Shown one piece after another: positions 33,912 through 42,921 of a stretch of 59,079 nt of DNA (its first letter is position 1; every line of letters starts with the position of its first letter). Made by a program: the position numbers and the translations under genes. This stretch comes from Candidatus Poribacteria bacterium (GTDB lineage: Bacteria; Poribacteria; WGA-4E; WGA-3G), in assembly GCA_028818705.1 (NCBI GenBank), contig JAPPNJ010000187.1:1-59079 (forward strand), given 5' to 3'. The notes beneath the pieces are model-generated. The model was not told where the DNA came from and ran no database searches. It was given only the letters and a program-made list of their open reading frames with translations.

Positions 33912-35330
33912 ATGAAAATATATTCTTCCTGTCTGCTGATTGTATTCTTGGCGGTATTATCAGGGTGTACGAGTATGTCAGGTTATAGAGAGGCTTCACT
34001 ACGCCATCACGCGTATGCGAACGGCGAAAAAGATGCTACAGCTGCGGAATGGCGTGAGCTTGTTTCAGAGTTCCAGAAAGTCATTGATACGAATACCCAA
34101 GGCCCATTCGCCGATAATGCACAATATGCGATTGCTTCCAGCTGGATGTGGAGTATTAAGACCGGTGATACTGAAGCACCACAGCAGGCGATAGAAGCTT
34201 TTCAAAAACTGGTTCGGACTTATCCCAACTCGCCGTATGTACCACATGCACTCTATTGGTTAGGACGCTGCTACGATTTTATTGACCAGGACTATCAGGC
34301 TATCACACAGTATCAGATTGTGGAAAGCCGTTATGCTAATTCTGAATTATTAGAACCTGCTCAATTAGAGTTAGCACGCTTATATGCGAAGCAAGATCAC
34401 TTCACGCGTGCCGAGACATTCTATAGTCATCTTATCAATTCTTCAACAAATCAGGAAATTGTTACCGCTGCTTCTGTCGAGCTACAGGCACTCAAATCGC
34501 AACAAAAACCGGTAGGACTGCCTCCTAAGAATAGAGAACAAACACAGACGCAATCAAAACCAACTACAAAAGGATTAGAACCAGAATCGTTGACGCGTGA
34601 GTTTGGTTTGATGGCGAAGACTATTGTTATAGATCCCGGTCACGGCGGTAAAGATCCGGGAGCATTGGGGAAGGGCACTCCACATGAGAAGGAGATTGTC
34701 CTTAATATTTCAAAAAAACTTCGTGAGGTTTTAATTGCCAGAGGTTACACTGTGATGATGACCCGGAATACCAACCGTTTTATCTCGCTCAAGGAGCGTA
34801 CCAAATTTGCAATGTACCATAGAGCAGATCTGTTCTTAAGTATTCACGCCAACGGTAGTGAAAGCCCACAAGCGAATGGGATCGAAACTTACTACTTGGA
34901 TGTCAACAGCACGGATAAAGCCTCGGAAAAAATCGCAGCACGGGAAAATGCAAACTCAGGCTATAGTATCCAAGAACTTGAATCGTTGCTGCAGGGTTTA
35001 ATACAAGAGAGCAAAAGTGAGGACAGCAAACGCTTGGCAAAACACGTTCAGCAAAGATTGGTACAAGTGACAGGTGCAGCAGACCGTGGCGTCAAGCATG
35101 CTCGCTTTGTAGTCTTGATTGGAGCAAATGTGCCCTCTATCCTCATTGAGACAGGATTTGTGTCAAATCCAACAGAAGGCAAAAAACTCACAACATCATC
35201 GTATCAACATAAAATAGCCACTGCTATTGCCGACGGTGTTGATAATTTTTTGAAAAAGATGGGTGAAACCCCGCTTGTTGAATCTCAAATCTCCAAACTT
35301 GCTGTTAAAAATATTGAGAGGAAGCGGTAA
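33912..35330 (+). CDS. Lipoprotein N-acetylmuramoyl-L-alanine amidase with TPR-type N-terminal region
   Basis: This is a 472-aa envelope enzyme. The lipoprotein signal has lipobox LSGC with the modified cysteine at 19. Residues about 45-200 are a TPR-like helical region of YbgF/BamD type (FADNAQYAIASSWMW, YPNSPYVPHALYWLGRCYD). From about residue 235 there is an Amidase_3 domain: IVIDPGHGGKDPGALG (zinc His), NLNTEK-like HEKEIVLNISKKL, FLSIHANG and LIETGFVSNPTEGKKL with the catalytic glutamate. It cleaves the amide between muramic acid and peptide in peptidoglycan. The TPR region suggests partner-dependent control. Start ATG follows CGAGGAGAAGGAAAATC. The stop overlaps the next start (TAATG). 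Confidence 0.93.
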   Translation: MKIYSSCLLIVFLAVLSGCTSMSGYREASLRHHAYANGEKDATAAEWRELVSEFQKVIDTNTQGPFADNAQYAIASSWMWSIKTGDTEAPQQAIEAFQKLVRTYPNSPYVPHALYWLGRCYDFIDQDYQAITQYQIVESRYANSELLEPAQLELARLYAKQDHFTRAETFYSHLINSSTNQEIVTAASVELQALKSQQKPVGLPPKNREQTQTQSKPTTKGLEPESLTREFGLMAKTIVIDPGHGGKDPGALGKGTPHEKEIVLNISKKLREVLIARGYTVMMTRNTNRFISLKERTKFAMYHRADLFLSIHANGSESPQANGIETYYLDVNSTDKASEKIAARENANSGYSIQELESLLQGLIQESKSEDSKRLAKHVQQRLVQVTGAADRGVKHARFVVLIGANVPSILIETGFVSNPTEGKKLTTSSYQHKIATAIADGVDNFLKKMGETPLVESQISKLAVKNIERKR

Positions 35331-37393
35331 TGTTTTCGGCTCGGTTTGCCAGTCAAAATTTATCGGACGCAGTAAGTCGCACTTTGCGATCATGGTTTCC
35401 TGCCAAGACCAAGAATCAGCGAGTTATTCCGCTAATCTTCCTCGTTGGTATGCTGCTTTGGATTACCAGCGCATACAACCTCGTGTCTGCCCAGCAGGCA
35501 AAGATTGCGATCGTTCTGCCATCAGCTACATCACGAGTATCAGAGAGCGATGTTCAATACGCTCGTTCTGTTAGCAAACGGTTTAACCAGATGCTCAACA
35601 GTATCGAATTCATTGCCGACACGCTTGAAGAGGCGTCGCTTTCCAAAGCACGGCTGAAATCTTGTCGGTTAATTATACTTCCTTTAAACTCCAGTGTAAC
35701 TCCACGAACAACAAGGCTCCTGAAAAACTTCGTTGCAGGTGGTGGCAAGCTATTCGTAACTTATAACTTAGCAGATACAGTGGCCCCTCTCCTCGGTTTG
35801 CGCCAAACGAATTGGTTAAAAGACGATCCACCCGGACGATTTTCCACCATTCAGCTAAATGCGCCTAATATATCTAACATACCAACATCCGTCAGACAAG
35901 CATCGTGGAATATAACGGTGGCAGCGCCGACAACCCCCCAGACTAAAATCATCGGCTATTGGCATGATGCCACTGGAAAATCGACCGGCTTACCCGCTCT
36001 TTTTATGGGGGAAGCGGGTGTTTTCTTTAGCCACATTTTTCTTCCAGATGACATTCAGACCAAGACGCTGTTGCTTGCCTCACTCTTAGGACACCTCGTG
36101 CCGGAATTTCAGCAAACGCTTGCGAAACGGGCAATAGAGGCAATAATTATCATCGGACACACAGAGAATCTTGAAGAACTGGAGCGGTTTGTTCGACAGG
36201 GCGGCATGCCAGCAGCAGGACAGGCTTTAAAAACAGGAAAAGATTTGATGAAACGAGCACGCATTGCCTACGAAGCCGAGACTTATAGCACAGCGATAAC
36301 TATAGCCCGCGCGAGCCGAGAAGCATTCTCAAAAGCCTATTCTTTATCGCATATCAGTATTGAAAAGGAAGGGAGAGGCGTGTGGAATCATTCCGGTCTT
36401 GGTGCGTATCCGGGTGATTGGAACCGATCTGCCAAAGAATTAGCGGCGGCGGGGATTAACATGATTTTTCCAAACATGGCGTGGGCAGGAGTGGCACATT
36501 ACTCAAGTAAAATCTTGCCAAAGAGCAAAACTTTTTCGCAATATGGGGATCAACTTGCCCAATGTGTTAGTGCAGCACGTACGCACGGTTTGGAGGTTCA
36601 TGTATGGAAGATTACATGGAATTTGGAAGGTGCCCCGAAAGAATTTATTGAAAAGATGCGGGATGCGGAACGCACCCAAGTCTCCGCAACTGGAAAATCG
36701 ATTAATTGGCTCTGTCCATCACATCCGGAAAACGTCTCGTTGGAATTGGAAAGTATACTTGAAATCGTAAGGAATTACGATGTAGATGGCATCCATCTGG
36801 ATTATATCCGTTATCCGGGAAACCACGCGTGCTATTGTGAAGGGTGCCGTAAAAGATTCACGCTGGTAACACGGCAGAAGATTGAGAACTGGCCCACCGC
36901 TGTCTTGCCACAGACAGGGATGTATAGCGATAAGTATATTGAGTGGCGGACACAACAGATAACGCGTTTGGTTCGTTTACTGCACAAACGGGCACGCGAG
37001 GTGGATCCTGAGATCAAAATTTCCACAGCGGTTTTCGGTGGCTATCCTGCGTGTGTTACGTCAATTGGACAAGACTGGATTGCCTGGGCAAATGCTGGCT
37101 ATATCGACTTCGTGTGTCCAATGAACTATACGGAAGATATAGACTACTTCACGGAATTGTTAGTCAACCAACTTGCCCTGATGCCTAAAGATGTTGCTAT
37201 TTATTCGGGTATCGGTGCGACCGCTTCAAACTCACTCCTCAGACCAGACGCTGTTATTGAACAGATTTATCTGTCACGTTACTTGGGAAGTTCGGGGTGG
37301 GCAATCTTTGACTATTCCCTCGACATTTCTGAGACTGTGTTACCGGCACTCGCGGTGGGAGTTGGGAAGCGCAAAGCAAAACCGAGGCATTAA
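35330..37393 (+). CDS. Secreted GHL10/DUF187-type glycoside hydrolase-like protein
   Basis: This 687-aa protein is translationally coupled to the amidase gene (TAATG). A hydrophobic segment at residues 33-50 (VIPLIFLVGMLLWITSAYN) acts as an anchor or late signal. Residues about 55-260 form a ThuA/GATase-like region (LIILPLNSSVTPRTTRLLKNF, GGGKLFVTYNL). From about 345 there is a TIM barrel of the DUF187/GHL10 kind: GVWNHSGLGAYPGDW, GINMIFPNMAW, HGLEVHVWKI, NYDVDGIHLDYIRYP (probable catalytic Asp) and DFVCPMNYTED. By family knowledge it would cleave glucan or peptidoglycan-like glycans. Coupling to an amidase supports cell-wall or exopolysaccharide turnover. Confidence 0.88.
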   Translation: MFSARFASQNLSDAVSRTLRSWFPAKTKNQRVIPLIFLVGMLLWITSAYNLVSAQQAKIAIVLPSATSRVSESDVQYARSVSKRFNQMLNSIEFIADTLEEASLSKARLKSCRLIILPLNSSVTPRTTRLLKNFVAGGGKLFVTYNLADTVAPLLGLRQTNWLKDDPPGRFSTIQLNAPNISNIPTSVRQASWNITVAAPTTPQTKIIGYWHDATGKSTGLPALFMGEAGVFFSHIFLPDDIQTKTLLLASLLGHLVPEFQQTLAKRAIEAIIIIGHTENLEELERFVRQGGMPAAGQALKTGKDLMKRARIAYEAETYSTAITIARASREAFSKAYSLSHISIEKEGRGVWNHSGLGAYPGDWNRSAKELAAAGINMIFPNMAWAGVAHYSSKILPKSKTFSQYGDQLAQCVSAARTHGLEVHVWKITWNLEGAPKEFIEKMRDAERTQVSATGKSINWLCPSHPENVSLELESILEIVRNYDVDGIHLDYIRYPGNHACYCEGCRKRFTLVTRQKIENWPTAVLPQTGMYSDKYIEWRTQQITRLVRLLHKRAREVDPEIKISTAVFGGYPACVTSIGQDWIAWANAGYIDFVCPMNYTEDIDYFTELLVNQLALMPKDVAIYSGIGATASNSLLRPDAVIEQIYLSRYLGSSGWAIFDYSLDISETVLPALAVGVGKRKAKPRH

Positions 37394-37488
37394 GATAGAT
37401 TATTACGTCAAATCCGCGCATCCAGTGTAATTCTTTGGATGTCCTGCCCGAAAAATCCGCTTGAATATCCCAGTAAAATCGTGTAAAC

Positions 37489-37605
37489 TATGGTAAGGTT
37501 TAGAATTAATTAGACACTTCTTGTTCCGACGTGCGATGAATCGCACTACTACGAACGAATCTCTATTAAAGGATAGATGTCTACATAATTGTCTGGTTTA
37601 CCATA
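37489..37605. mobile_element. Family A inverted-repeat element
   Basis: Left end TATGGTAAGG then TTTAGAATTAATTAGACA; right end (as reverse complement) TATGGTAAACCAGACAATTA then GTAGACA. The core contains GTGCGATGAATCGCAC, a hairpin with yet another stem (GTGCGAT-GA-ATCGCAC). It sits in the 282-base gap before the sulfatase gene. No coding capacity. Confidence 0.75.
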
Positions 37606-37675
37606 AATAAGGCAGAAGATACAGAATTAGTTAATCGAAACAATGCCGAACAGTGAAAAGGGGGTTTCTTAATTA

Positions 37676-39139
37676 ATGGCTCAAAGACCGAATATTCTAT
37701 TTTTGATGAGTGATGAACATAGTCCACACGCTATAGGGTATGAAGGTAATTCGATTGTACAAACGCCGAATCTTGACAGCCTTGCAGCATCTGGCACCTA
37801 TTTTGAGAGTGCTTATTGCCAAGTTCCGCTCTGTACACCGTCCCGGATGTGTATGCTAACTGGAAAACACGCGCATCGCTGCTCGGCGTGGAATAATGGT
37901 TCGGTTCTTTTCCCTGAACACCTCACGATGCCCGCACATTTTGCGGAACACGGTTACGCGACTGCCCTTGTTGGAAAGATGCACTTCGGCGGGAAAGAAC
38001 AACTTAACGGCTTTCAGTCTCGACCCTACGGTGATCTGCGCGGATATGCCGGTCATCAAACGGATCCACTGAAAACGCCTTCTGGGACCCGACAACGGAC
38101 ACGATTGGCAGGGATCACTGAAATCCCGACCAGCATGCTGCAGGAACGGGTTATCAATACTGAGACACTCGAATATTTACGATCACAACCATCGGAACAG
38201 CCATGGTTCTTGCTTGCGAGTTACAGTCGTCCACACTTCCCATTGACAGCCCCCAAACGACTCTTTGATAAGTATTGGCCCGATAATGTGGACATGCCCA
38301 ATGTTCCTCCGGGGCACTTAGAGCAGACACATCGCTATGCGAAGGGCTTACGAGATAATTTCAACACAGAAGAGATTCCACCGGAAGAAGCCCGGAAATC
38401 ACGAGCGGCTTACTACGCCTGTTGCGAATTCTTAGACGAAACAGTTGGGGATTTACTTGCACTTTTGGAACGCGATGGCTTACTGGATAATACAATCATT
38501 GTCTACACGACAGACCACGGTGAGATGGCAGGAGAACACGGACAGTGGTGGAAGTCGAGTTATTATGAGGCAGCGGCACGGGTGCCGTTAATCGTGTACG
38601 ACAGAAGTTCACAGGAATCGCATGGCAAACGAGTGACCGCGCCTGTTGAGTTAAACGATCTCTTTCCGACGTTATGTGCCAGCGCAGGTATTCCGATTCC
38701 TGAAGGCTTAGACGGTTCAGATCTGACGAATCTCATGTCCGGTAAAACGGAGGGTTGGCGCGACACCGCTATAACCGAGTATTGGTCGAATCAGACGACG
38801 GGACCGATGCGTATGCTCCGAACGCCTCGCTATAAGTATGTTGCCTTTCCTGAAGACGAATCCATTCTCTTTGATTTAGAAACAGACCCGGATGAATTCG
38901 AGAATCTTGCTGGACAAGCGGCACATCGCGAGTTAGAGGCATCCCTGCATGAACAACTCATGAGAGGGTTCTCATGGGAATCTGTTGCTGAGCAGATAGC
39001 AGCGGATAAGGTGCGAAGCCAAGATTTTAAGGAACCGTGGGGGAAAGGGACTCCAAATCAGTATACATTACCGGATGGTCGTGTCGTTGATGCGGAAATC
39101 TGTCTCTATGATCCATCAGTAAGAGAAGAAGGCGGATAG
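37676..39139 (+). CDS. Type I sulfatase (formylglycine-dependent)
   Basis: This is a 487-aa sulfate ester hydrolase. The signature CTPSR at residues 53-57 is followed by MCMLTGKHAH; C53 would be converted to formylglycine by a maturase not seen here. Metal ligands are at the amino end (FLMSDEH, D13) and in YTTDHGEMAGEHGQWWK. There is no signal peptide, so it is cytoplasmic or exported another way. Known substrates of the family include sulfated sugars and choline sulfate; the neighbours (membrane protein, sugar-acid dehydratase-like enzyme) favour a sulfated sugar. Start ATG follows AAAAGGGGGTTTC. Confidence 0.93.
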   Translation: MAQRPNILFLMSDEHSPHAIGYEGNSIVQTPNLDSLAASGTYFESAYCQVPLCTPSRMCMLTGKHAHRCSAWNNGSVLFPEHLTMPAHFAEHGYATALVGKMHFGGKEQLNGFQSRPYGDLRGYAGHQTDPLKTPSGTRQRTRLAGITEIPTSMLQERVINTETLEYLRSQPSEQPWFLLASYSRPHFPLTAPKRLFDKYWPDNVDMPNVPPGHLEQTHRYAKGLRDNFNTEEIPPEEARKSRAAYYACCEFLDETVGDLLALLERDGLLDNTIIVYTTDHGEMAGEHGQWWKSSYYEAAARVPLIVYDRSSQESHGKRVTAPVELNDLFPTLCASAGIPIPEGLDGSDLTNLMSGKTEGWRDTAITEYWSNQTTGPMRMLRTPRYKYVAFPEDESILFDLETDPDEFENLAGQAAHRELEASLHEQLMRGFSWESVAEQIAADKVRSQDFKEPWGKGTPNQYTLPDGRVVDAEICLYDPSVREEGG

Positions 39140-39173
39140 TGCTGTCAAGCGTCAAAAACCACAATTATCACCA

Positions 39174-41180
39174 ATGTTGTTCAATACGCGTCAAAAACCC
39201 GATTTTGACAACGGAAAAATCGGAGCGGGAATCCAATCGTTAGAAAACCAAAAAATTCGATTTCCTGCTATACTCGTAGGGGTGCTGTTAATAGCAGCGA
39301 TGTGTGCAGTCACGCCCTACAACAATTACTACTTACAAAATACCAAGATTGCGGGCAATCATCTCCCAGTTGGTTCAATTTTCGGTATCCTCCTTCTGAT
39401 ATTCCTTGTCAATGTGCCGTTGCGCAAGTTGATGCGGAATGGGCGTTTTGCCTTCTCTGCGCTTGAATTAACCGTTATTTGGATAATGCTAATTGTTGCG
39501 GTGGGCATTCCGTCAATGGGGTTGTTGCAGTTCCTGCTCCCATCGCTCGTTGCGGTGCGGTATTTCGCGACAACTGAAAACGATTGGTCAGAAACGCTTC
39601 ACCCTCACGTTCCAGAATGGCTTGTTGTGACGGAGCCTCAGGCTGTAACAGACTTCTATGAAGGCATCGGGGCTGCGGAAGGTGTCCCGTGGATGTTTTG
39701 GTTGGAGCCTTTACTCGTCTGGGGGCTTTTTGTACTTGTCTTCTACTTCACGACGCTCTGCCTTTCGACAATCCTGCGAAAGCAGTGGGTAGAACGCGAA
39801 AGGTTTTCCTTCCCTTTAATTCAGATTCCAATCCAACTCGCTGCGGAACCGGAGCGCGGCAGCCTTCTTAACTCCTTTTTCAAAAATAGACTCCTTTGGG
39901 CGGGGATGGCACTTCCAGTGGTGTTGCACTTCATTAATGGATTGCACGCGCATTTTCCGAAAGTGCCAGAGATTCCACTTATCTATGACATCTATCGCCT
40001 CTTTACCGAAAAACCGTGGTATACGCTTGGATGGTGGCCCGCGATGCGATTTGTCATCTACTTCTCCGTTATCGGGATCGCTTCCTTACTAACGCTTGAG
40101 GTTTCGTTCAGCCTCTGGTTTTTCTATCTCTTTTTTAAACTCCAATATATTATTATGAATGCGATCGGTCTCAGCATTGGTCCGTGGATTAGCTGCAGCC
40201 GTCAAGTGATGGGTGGTTATCTCGTTTTTGTCCCTGCGGTTTTCTGGATGGGGCGCGAACATATCGGCTCTATTTTCAGAAAGACATTCGGTATAGGCGG
40301 AGGGCAGGAAATAGATGATTCAAATGAACCAGTTTCGTACCGGATGGCGCTGCTTGGATTTTTCTTGGGGTTCATCACCCTGATTGTATTTTTAGTTGTT
40401 GCTGGCATAACAACATGGGTTGCGTTGGTCACACTGCTCTCTATCTTTATCACGTCTATTGTGCTAACTTGGATGGTTGTCAACGGTGGATTGCTGCTTG
40501 TGCAGGCACCGTTTTTTCCCTCAGAATATATTGACATTACCTTAGGTTCCAACGCATTAGGGCACAAAAGTCTTGCCATCCTGAGTTTTCAACGCACGTT
40601 CCTACGAGATTGGGGCGAATTCATGATGCCGAACTTCCTTCATAGTTTCAAAGCTGCGGATGAGGTGCGACTTGCGCGTCGGCGGCTCATTCCGATCTTA
40701 GGCATTTCAATTGTCGTTGCGGCGCTGGTGTCTGTTTACGCCTCGCTAACGCTGATTTATGATAAAGGTGCGCTGTTCTTACAGAGTTGGGCATTTGTAG
40801 TAGCACCCCGCAACTATTTTCAACGGATGAGCAGTCTGATCCAGTTCCCGATTGAGACGAAGTGGGATGAAGTTTACAGCATGATTGCTGGGGCAGGATT
40901 TACAGGCTTCATGCTCTGGATGCGGCAGCACTTCGTCTGGTGGTCATTGCATCCGATCGGCTACCTGCTGGGAGCGACGTATCCGCCGTTTCACCTCTGG
41001 TCGTCGATTTTGATCGGATGGTTCATCAAATATATGGCACTTAAATTCGGCGGTGCCTCGACATATCGGAAAATTCGTCCTGTAGCGTTCGGCTTGATTT
41101 TCGGCGAATATGTGATGGTCGGGTTATGGATGATCGTTGGGTTTTTCTCGGGAATTGGTTATTTTGCACTACCCTCATGA
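39174..41180 (+). CDS. Large multi-pass membrane protein (DUF6785/DUF6784-like), paralogue 2
   Basis: This is 668 aa, a clear paralogue of the gene at 21718. Shared features are ILRKQWVERERFSFPLIQIPIQL, LEVSFSLWFFYLFF, the central WMGREHIGSIFRKTF region and a C-terminal QHFVWWSLHPIGYLLGATYPP. More than ten hydrophobic segments are seen. It starts 34 bases after the sulfatase gene and is probably co-transcribed, which suggests import or export of the sulfatase's substrate or product, but this is inference only. ATG 39174 opens a polar amino end of about 30 residues before the first helix. Confidence 0.78.
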   Translation: MLFNTRQKPDFDNGKIGAGIQSLENQKIRFPAILVGVLLIAAMCAVTPYNNYYLQNTKIAGNHLPVGSIFGILLLIFLVNVPLRKLMRNGRFAFSALELTVIWIMLIVAVGIPSMGLLQFLLPSLVAVRYFATTENDWSETLHPHVPEWLVVTEPQAVTDFYEGIGAAEGVPWMFWLEPLLVWGLFVLVFYFTTLCLSTILRKQWVERERFSFPLIQIPIQLAAEPERGSLLNSFFKNRLLWAGMALPVVLHFINGLHAHFPKVPEIPLIYDIYRLFTEKPWYTLGWWPAMRFVIYFSVIGIASLLTLEVSFSLWFFYLFFKLQYIIMNAIGLSIGPWISCSRQVMGGYLVFVPAVFWMGREHIGSIFRKTFGIGGGQEIDDSNEPVSYRMALLGFFLGFITLIVFLVVAGITTWVALVTLLSIFITSIVLTWMVVNGGLLLVQAPFFPSEYIDITLGSNALGHKSLAILSFQRTFLRDWGEFMMPNFLHSFKAADEVRLARRRLIPILGISIVVAALVSVYASLTLIYDKGALFLQSWAFVVAPRNYFQRMSSLIQFPIETKWDEVYSMIAGAGFTGFMLWMRQHFVWWSLHPIGYLLGATYPPFHLWSSILIGWFIKYMALKFGGASTYRKIRPVAFGLIFGEYVMVGLWMIVGFFSGIGYFALPS

Positions 41181-41519
41181 CCTATTGTTGGGTTATGGGT
41201 TGTGGGTTATGGGAGTTGTGTGGAGGTTCGTATGATACACGCACTAATGCCTATCTGTTCACCAAACCTCTACTTATAGGGACCTCTAAAAATAATAAGA
41301 CACACTTTGGAAGACGGGCGAGGAGACCTCCAAATCAGAATCAACGGTATGAAGCCCTGATGGGCTTCACCGGGTATGAATGCCTTAGGGCATTCCCCGC
41401 CTACGAAACGGCTGCTGTTAAAGGGAAAGTGTCTATTTAATTCTGGGTTTTACTATAATATCTTAGAATTTAGAACCGAACGTGAACTTGATAAAGCGTG
41501 TTGAAGTATAAGGAGAGAG
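41181..41519. other. Repeat-filled gap before the enolase-superfamily gene
   Basis: It contains GGGTTATGGGTTGTGGGTT words at 41189-41215 and a family A element (about 41275-41458) with two nested hairpins. No gene is supported. Confidence 0.6.
41275..41458. mobile_element. Family A-like element with two tandem nested hairpins
   Basis: The degenerate ends are TTATAGGGACCTCTAAAAA / AATTCTGGGTTTTACTATAA, with inner words AAGACACACTTT and AAAGTGTCTATTT. Inside, after AATCAACGGTAT, two hairpins with different stems sit side by side: GAAGCCC-TGAT-GGGCTTC (41351-41368) and GAATGCC-TTAG-GGCATTC (41378-41395). Boundaries are approximate. Confidence 0.6.
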
Positions 41520-42758
41520 ATGATGCAATCCAAGGAATATAATCTGGCATCGGCGTGGAAAGCACGCGCTAAAACTCGACATACTGTCGCCGGGATTCGC
41601 ACATGGCATGTCAACCTGAATCCTCGGGCGATGTCGAGCTCAGGGTTTGCCAAAGGCGGTGAACGCCATACGCGCATTCATACCGTTGATTTGTCGCAAA
41701 AACCGACTTCTCAAACAGGACATGTCGATTGGCGGGGTCCCTTTGCGGCACAAGCCGGGGCATTGATCGTTGAAATAACGACTGACAAAGGCTTAAAAGG
41801 ATATGGACTCGGCGGGGGTGGGCTTGCTGGTGCGCTGATTATCGAGAAACATCTCCAGCAATTTGTTCACGGACGCGATCCTCTTGATGTCGAAGAGATT
41901 TGGGACCGTCTGTATCACATTACCTCAATTTACGGGAGACGTGGCGTGGTTATTTATGCCCTGAGCGGTATAGAACTTGCCCTCGTTGATCTGTGTGGGA
42001 AGATTGTGGATGCGCCTGTTTATAGCCTTATTACAGATACACCGCTTCTTAAGATTCCCGCTTATGCCACAGGTGGGGATGTCGGCTACTATGCAGAAAA
42101 TGGGTTTTCGGCTTGTAAGCTGCCCCTACGGAATGGACTCGCGGAGGGTGAAGATGGGTTTGCAGAAAATATGGAGATGATACACGCCGCCCGTGATGCT
42201 GTTGGCGTGGAGACGGAATTGATGACAGACATCTATCTCCGTTGGGATGTGGATTACACGCTCCGTTTCGCTGAGGCAGCGGCTGATGTGAACCTTAAAT
42301 GGATTGAGGAGGCTATTCCGCTTGACGACTACGCAGGTATGGCACAATTGGTTCGTGAGGTCCAGCCGGCATGGGTTGTCTCGGGTGAGCATGAGTTCAC
42401 GCGATACGGGTTTCGTGAATTGTTGCGCTGGCAGGCGGCGGATATGATTCAGCCGGATATTAGTTGGGCGGGTGGTTTCACGGAGTGTTTACGCATCGCG
42501 CGCGAAGCTGCTGCGGAGGATATTCCGACTTGGCTGCATCAGGCTGGCACGCCGTGGGGTTTGCATCTCACTGCGTGTCTACCGATACCGTGTATGGCGG
42601 AGACTTTTGGTCCTTCCCGCGACGGCGTTGAAAATGAGTTGTATCGTCTCTTACGACCTGCGACGCAAGATGGATTCTTCAGTCTAAACGATGCTCCCGG
42701 TTTCGGCGTGGATCTTGACGAAGCGTTGTTGGAGGCGTATACGGTGGATCGGTTGTAG
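41520..42758 (+). CDS. Enolase-superfamily (MR/MLE) dehydratase, L-rhamnonate dehydratase-like
   Basis: This is 412 aa. It has the superfamily's capping domain and a TIM barrel with metal ligands near D237 (LMTDIYLRW), E263/E264 (WIEEAIPLDD) and E290 (VSGEHEFTRYGF). D313 (IQPDISWAGG) and H340 (TWLHQAGTP) form the general-acid pair. K200 lies at the second-strand position (SACKLPL). GEHEF followed by GFREL and IREAA-type spacing is most like L-rhamnonate dehydratase or a related aldonate dehydratase; the exact sugar acid is unproven. Two adjacent ATGs (41520, 41523) follow AAGGAGAGAG. It fits with the nearby sulfatase in sulfated deoxy-sugar use. Confidence 0.88.
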   Translation: MMQSKEYNLASAWKARAKTRHTVAGIRTWHVNLNPRAMSSSGFAKGGERHTRIHTVDLSQKPTSQTGHVDWRGPFAAQAGALIVEITTDKGLKGYGLGGGGLAGALIIEKHLQQFVHGRDPLDVEEIWDRLYHITSIYGRRGVVIYALSGIELALVDLCGKIVDAPVYSLITDTPLLKIPAYATGGDVGYYAENGFSACKLPLRNGLAEGEDGFAENMEMIHAARDAVGVETELMTDIYLRWDVDYTLRFAEAAADVNLKWIEEAIPLDDYAGMAQLVREVQPAWVVSGEHEFTRYGFRELLRWQAADMIQPDISWAGGFTECLRIAREAAAEDIPTWLHQAGTPWGLHLTACLPIPCMAETFGPSRDGVENELYRLLRPATQDGFFSLNDAPGFGVDLDEALLEAYTVDRL

Positions 42759-42847
42759 AATGGCTGTCAGCGGTCAGCAGTCAGTTGTTGGTTGTGACGG
42801 CAAGTGTTTCGGGATCTGCTACAACTAACATGGCTTCCGATAGAAAT

Positions 42848-42866
42848 CACAAACTAACAGTTTGTG
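42848..42866. repeat. CACAAACT hairpin between convergent genes
   Basis: CACAAACT-AAC-AGTTTGTG followed by GTAC. Together with CTGTCAGCGGTCAGCAGTCAG (42764-42784) it fills the gap between two convergent genes; it could act as a bidirectional terminator stem but has no U-tract. Confidence 0.75.
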
Positions 42867-42921
42867 GTACAATATAGAATCGCTATGTATCAACTGCGTG
42901 GGTTTCACGGCTCAACCGAAC

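Noticed and set aside
41126..41440. 104-aa frame after the second large membrane protein
   Set aside because: It starts inside the real gene in another frame and continues through repeat words and a family A element.
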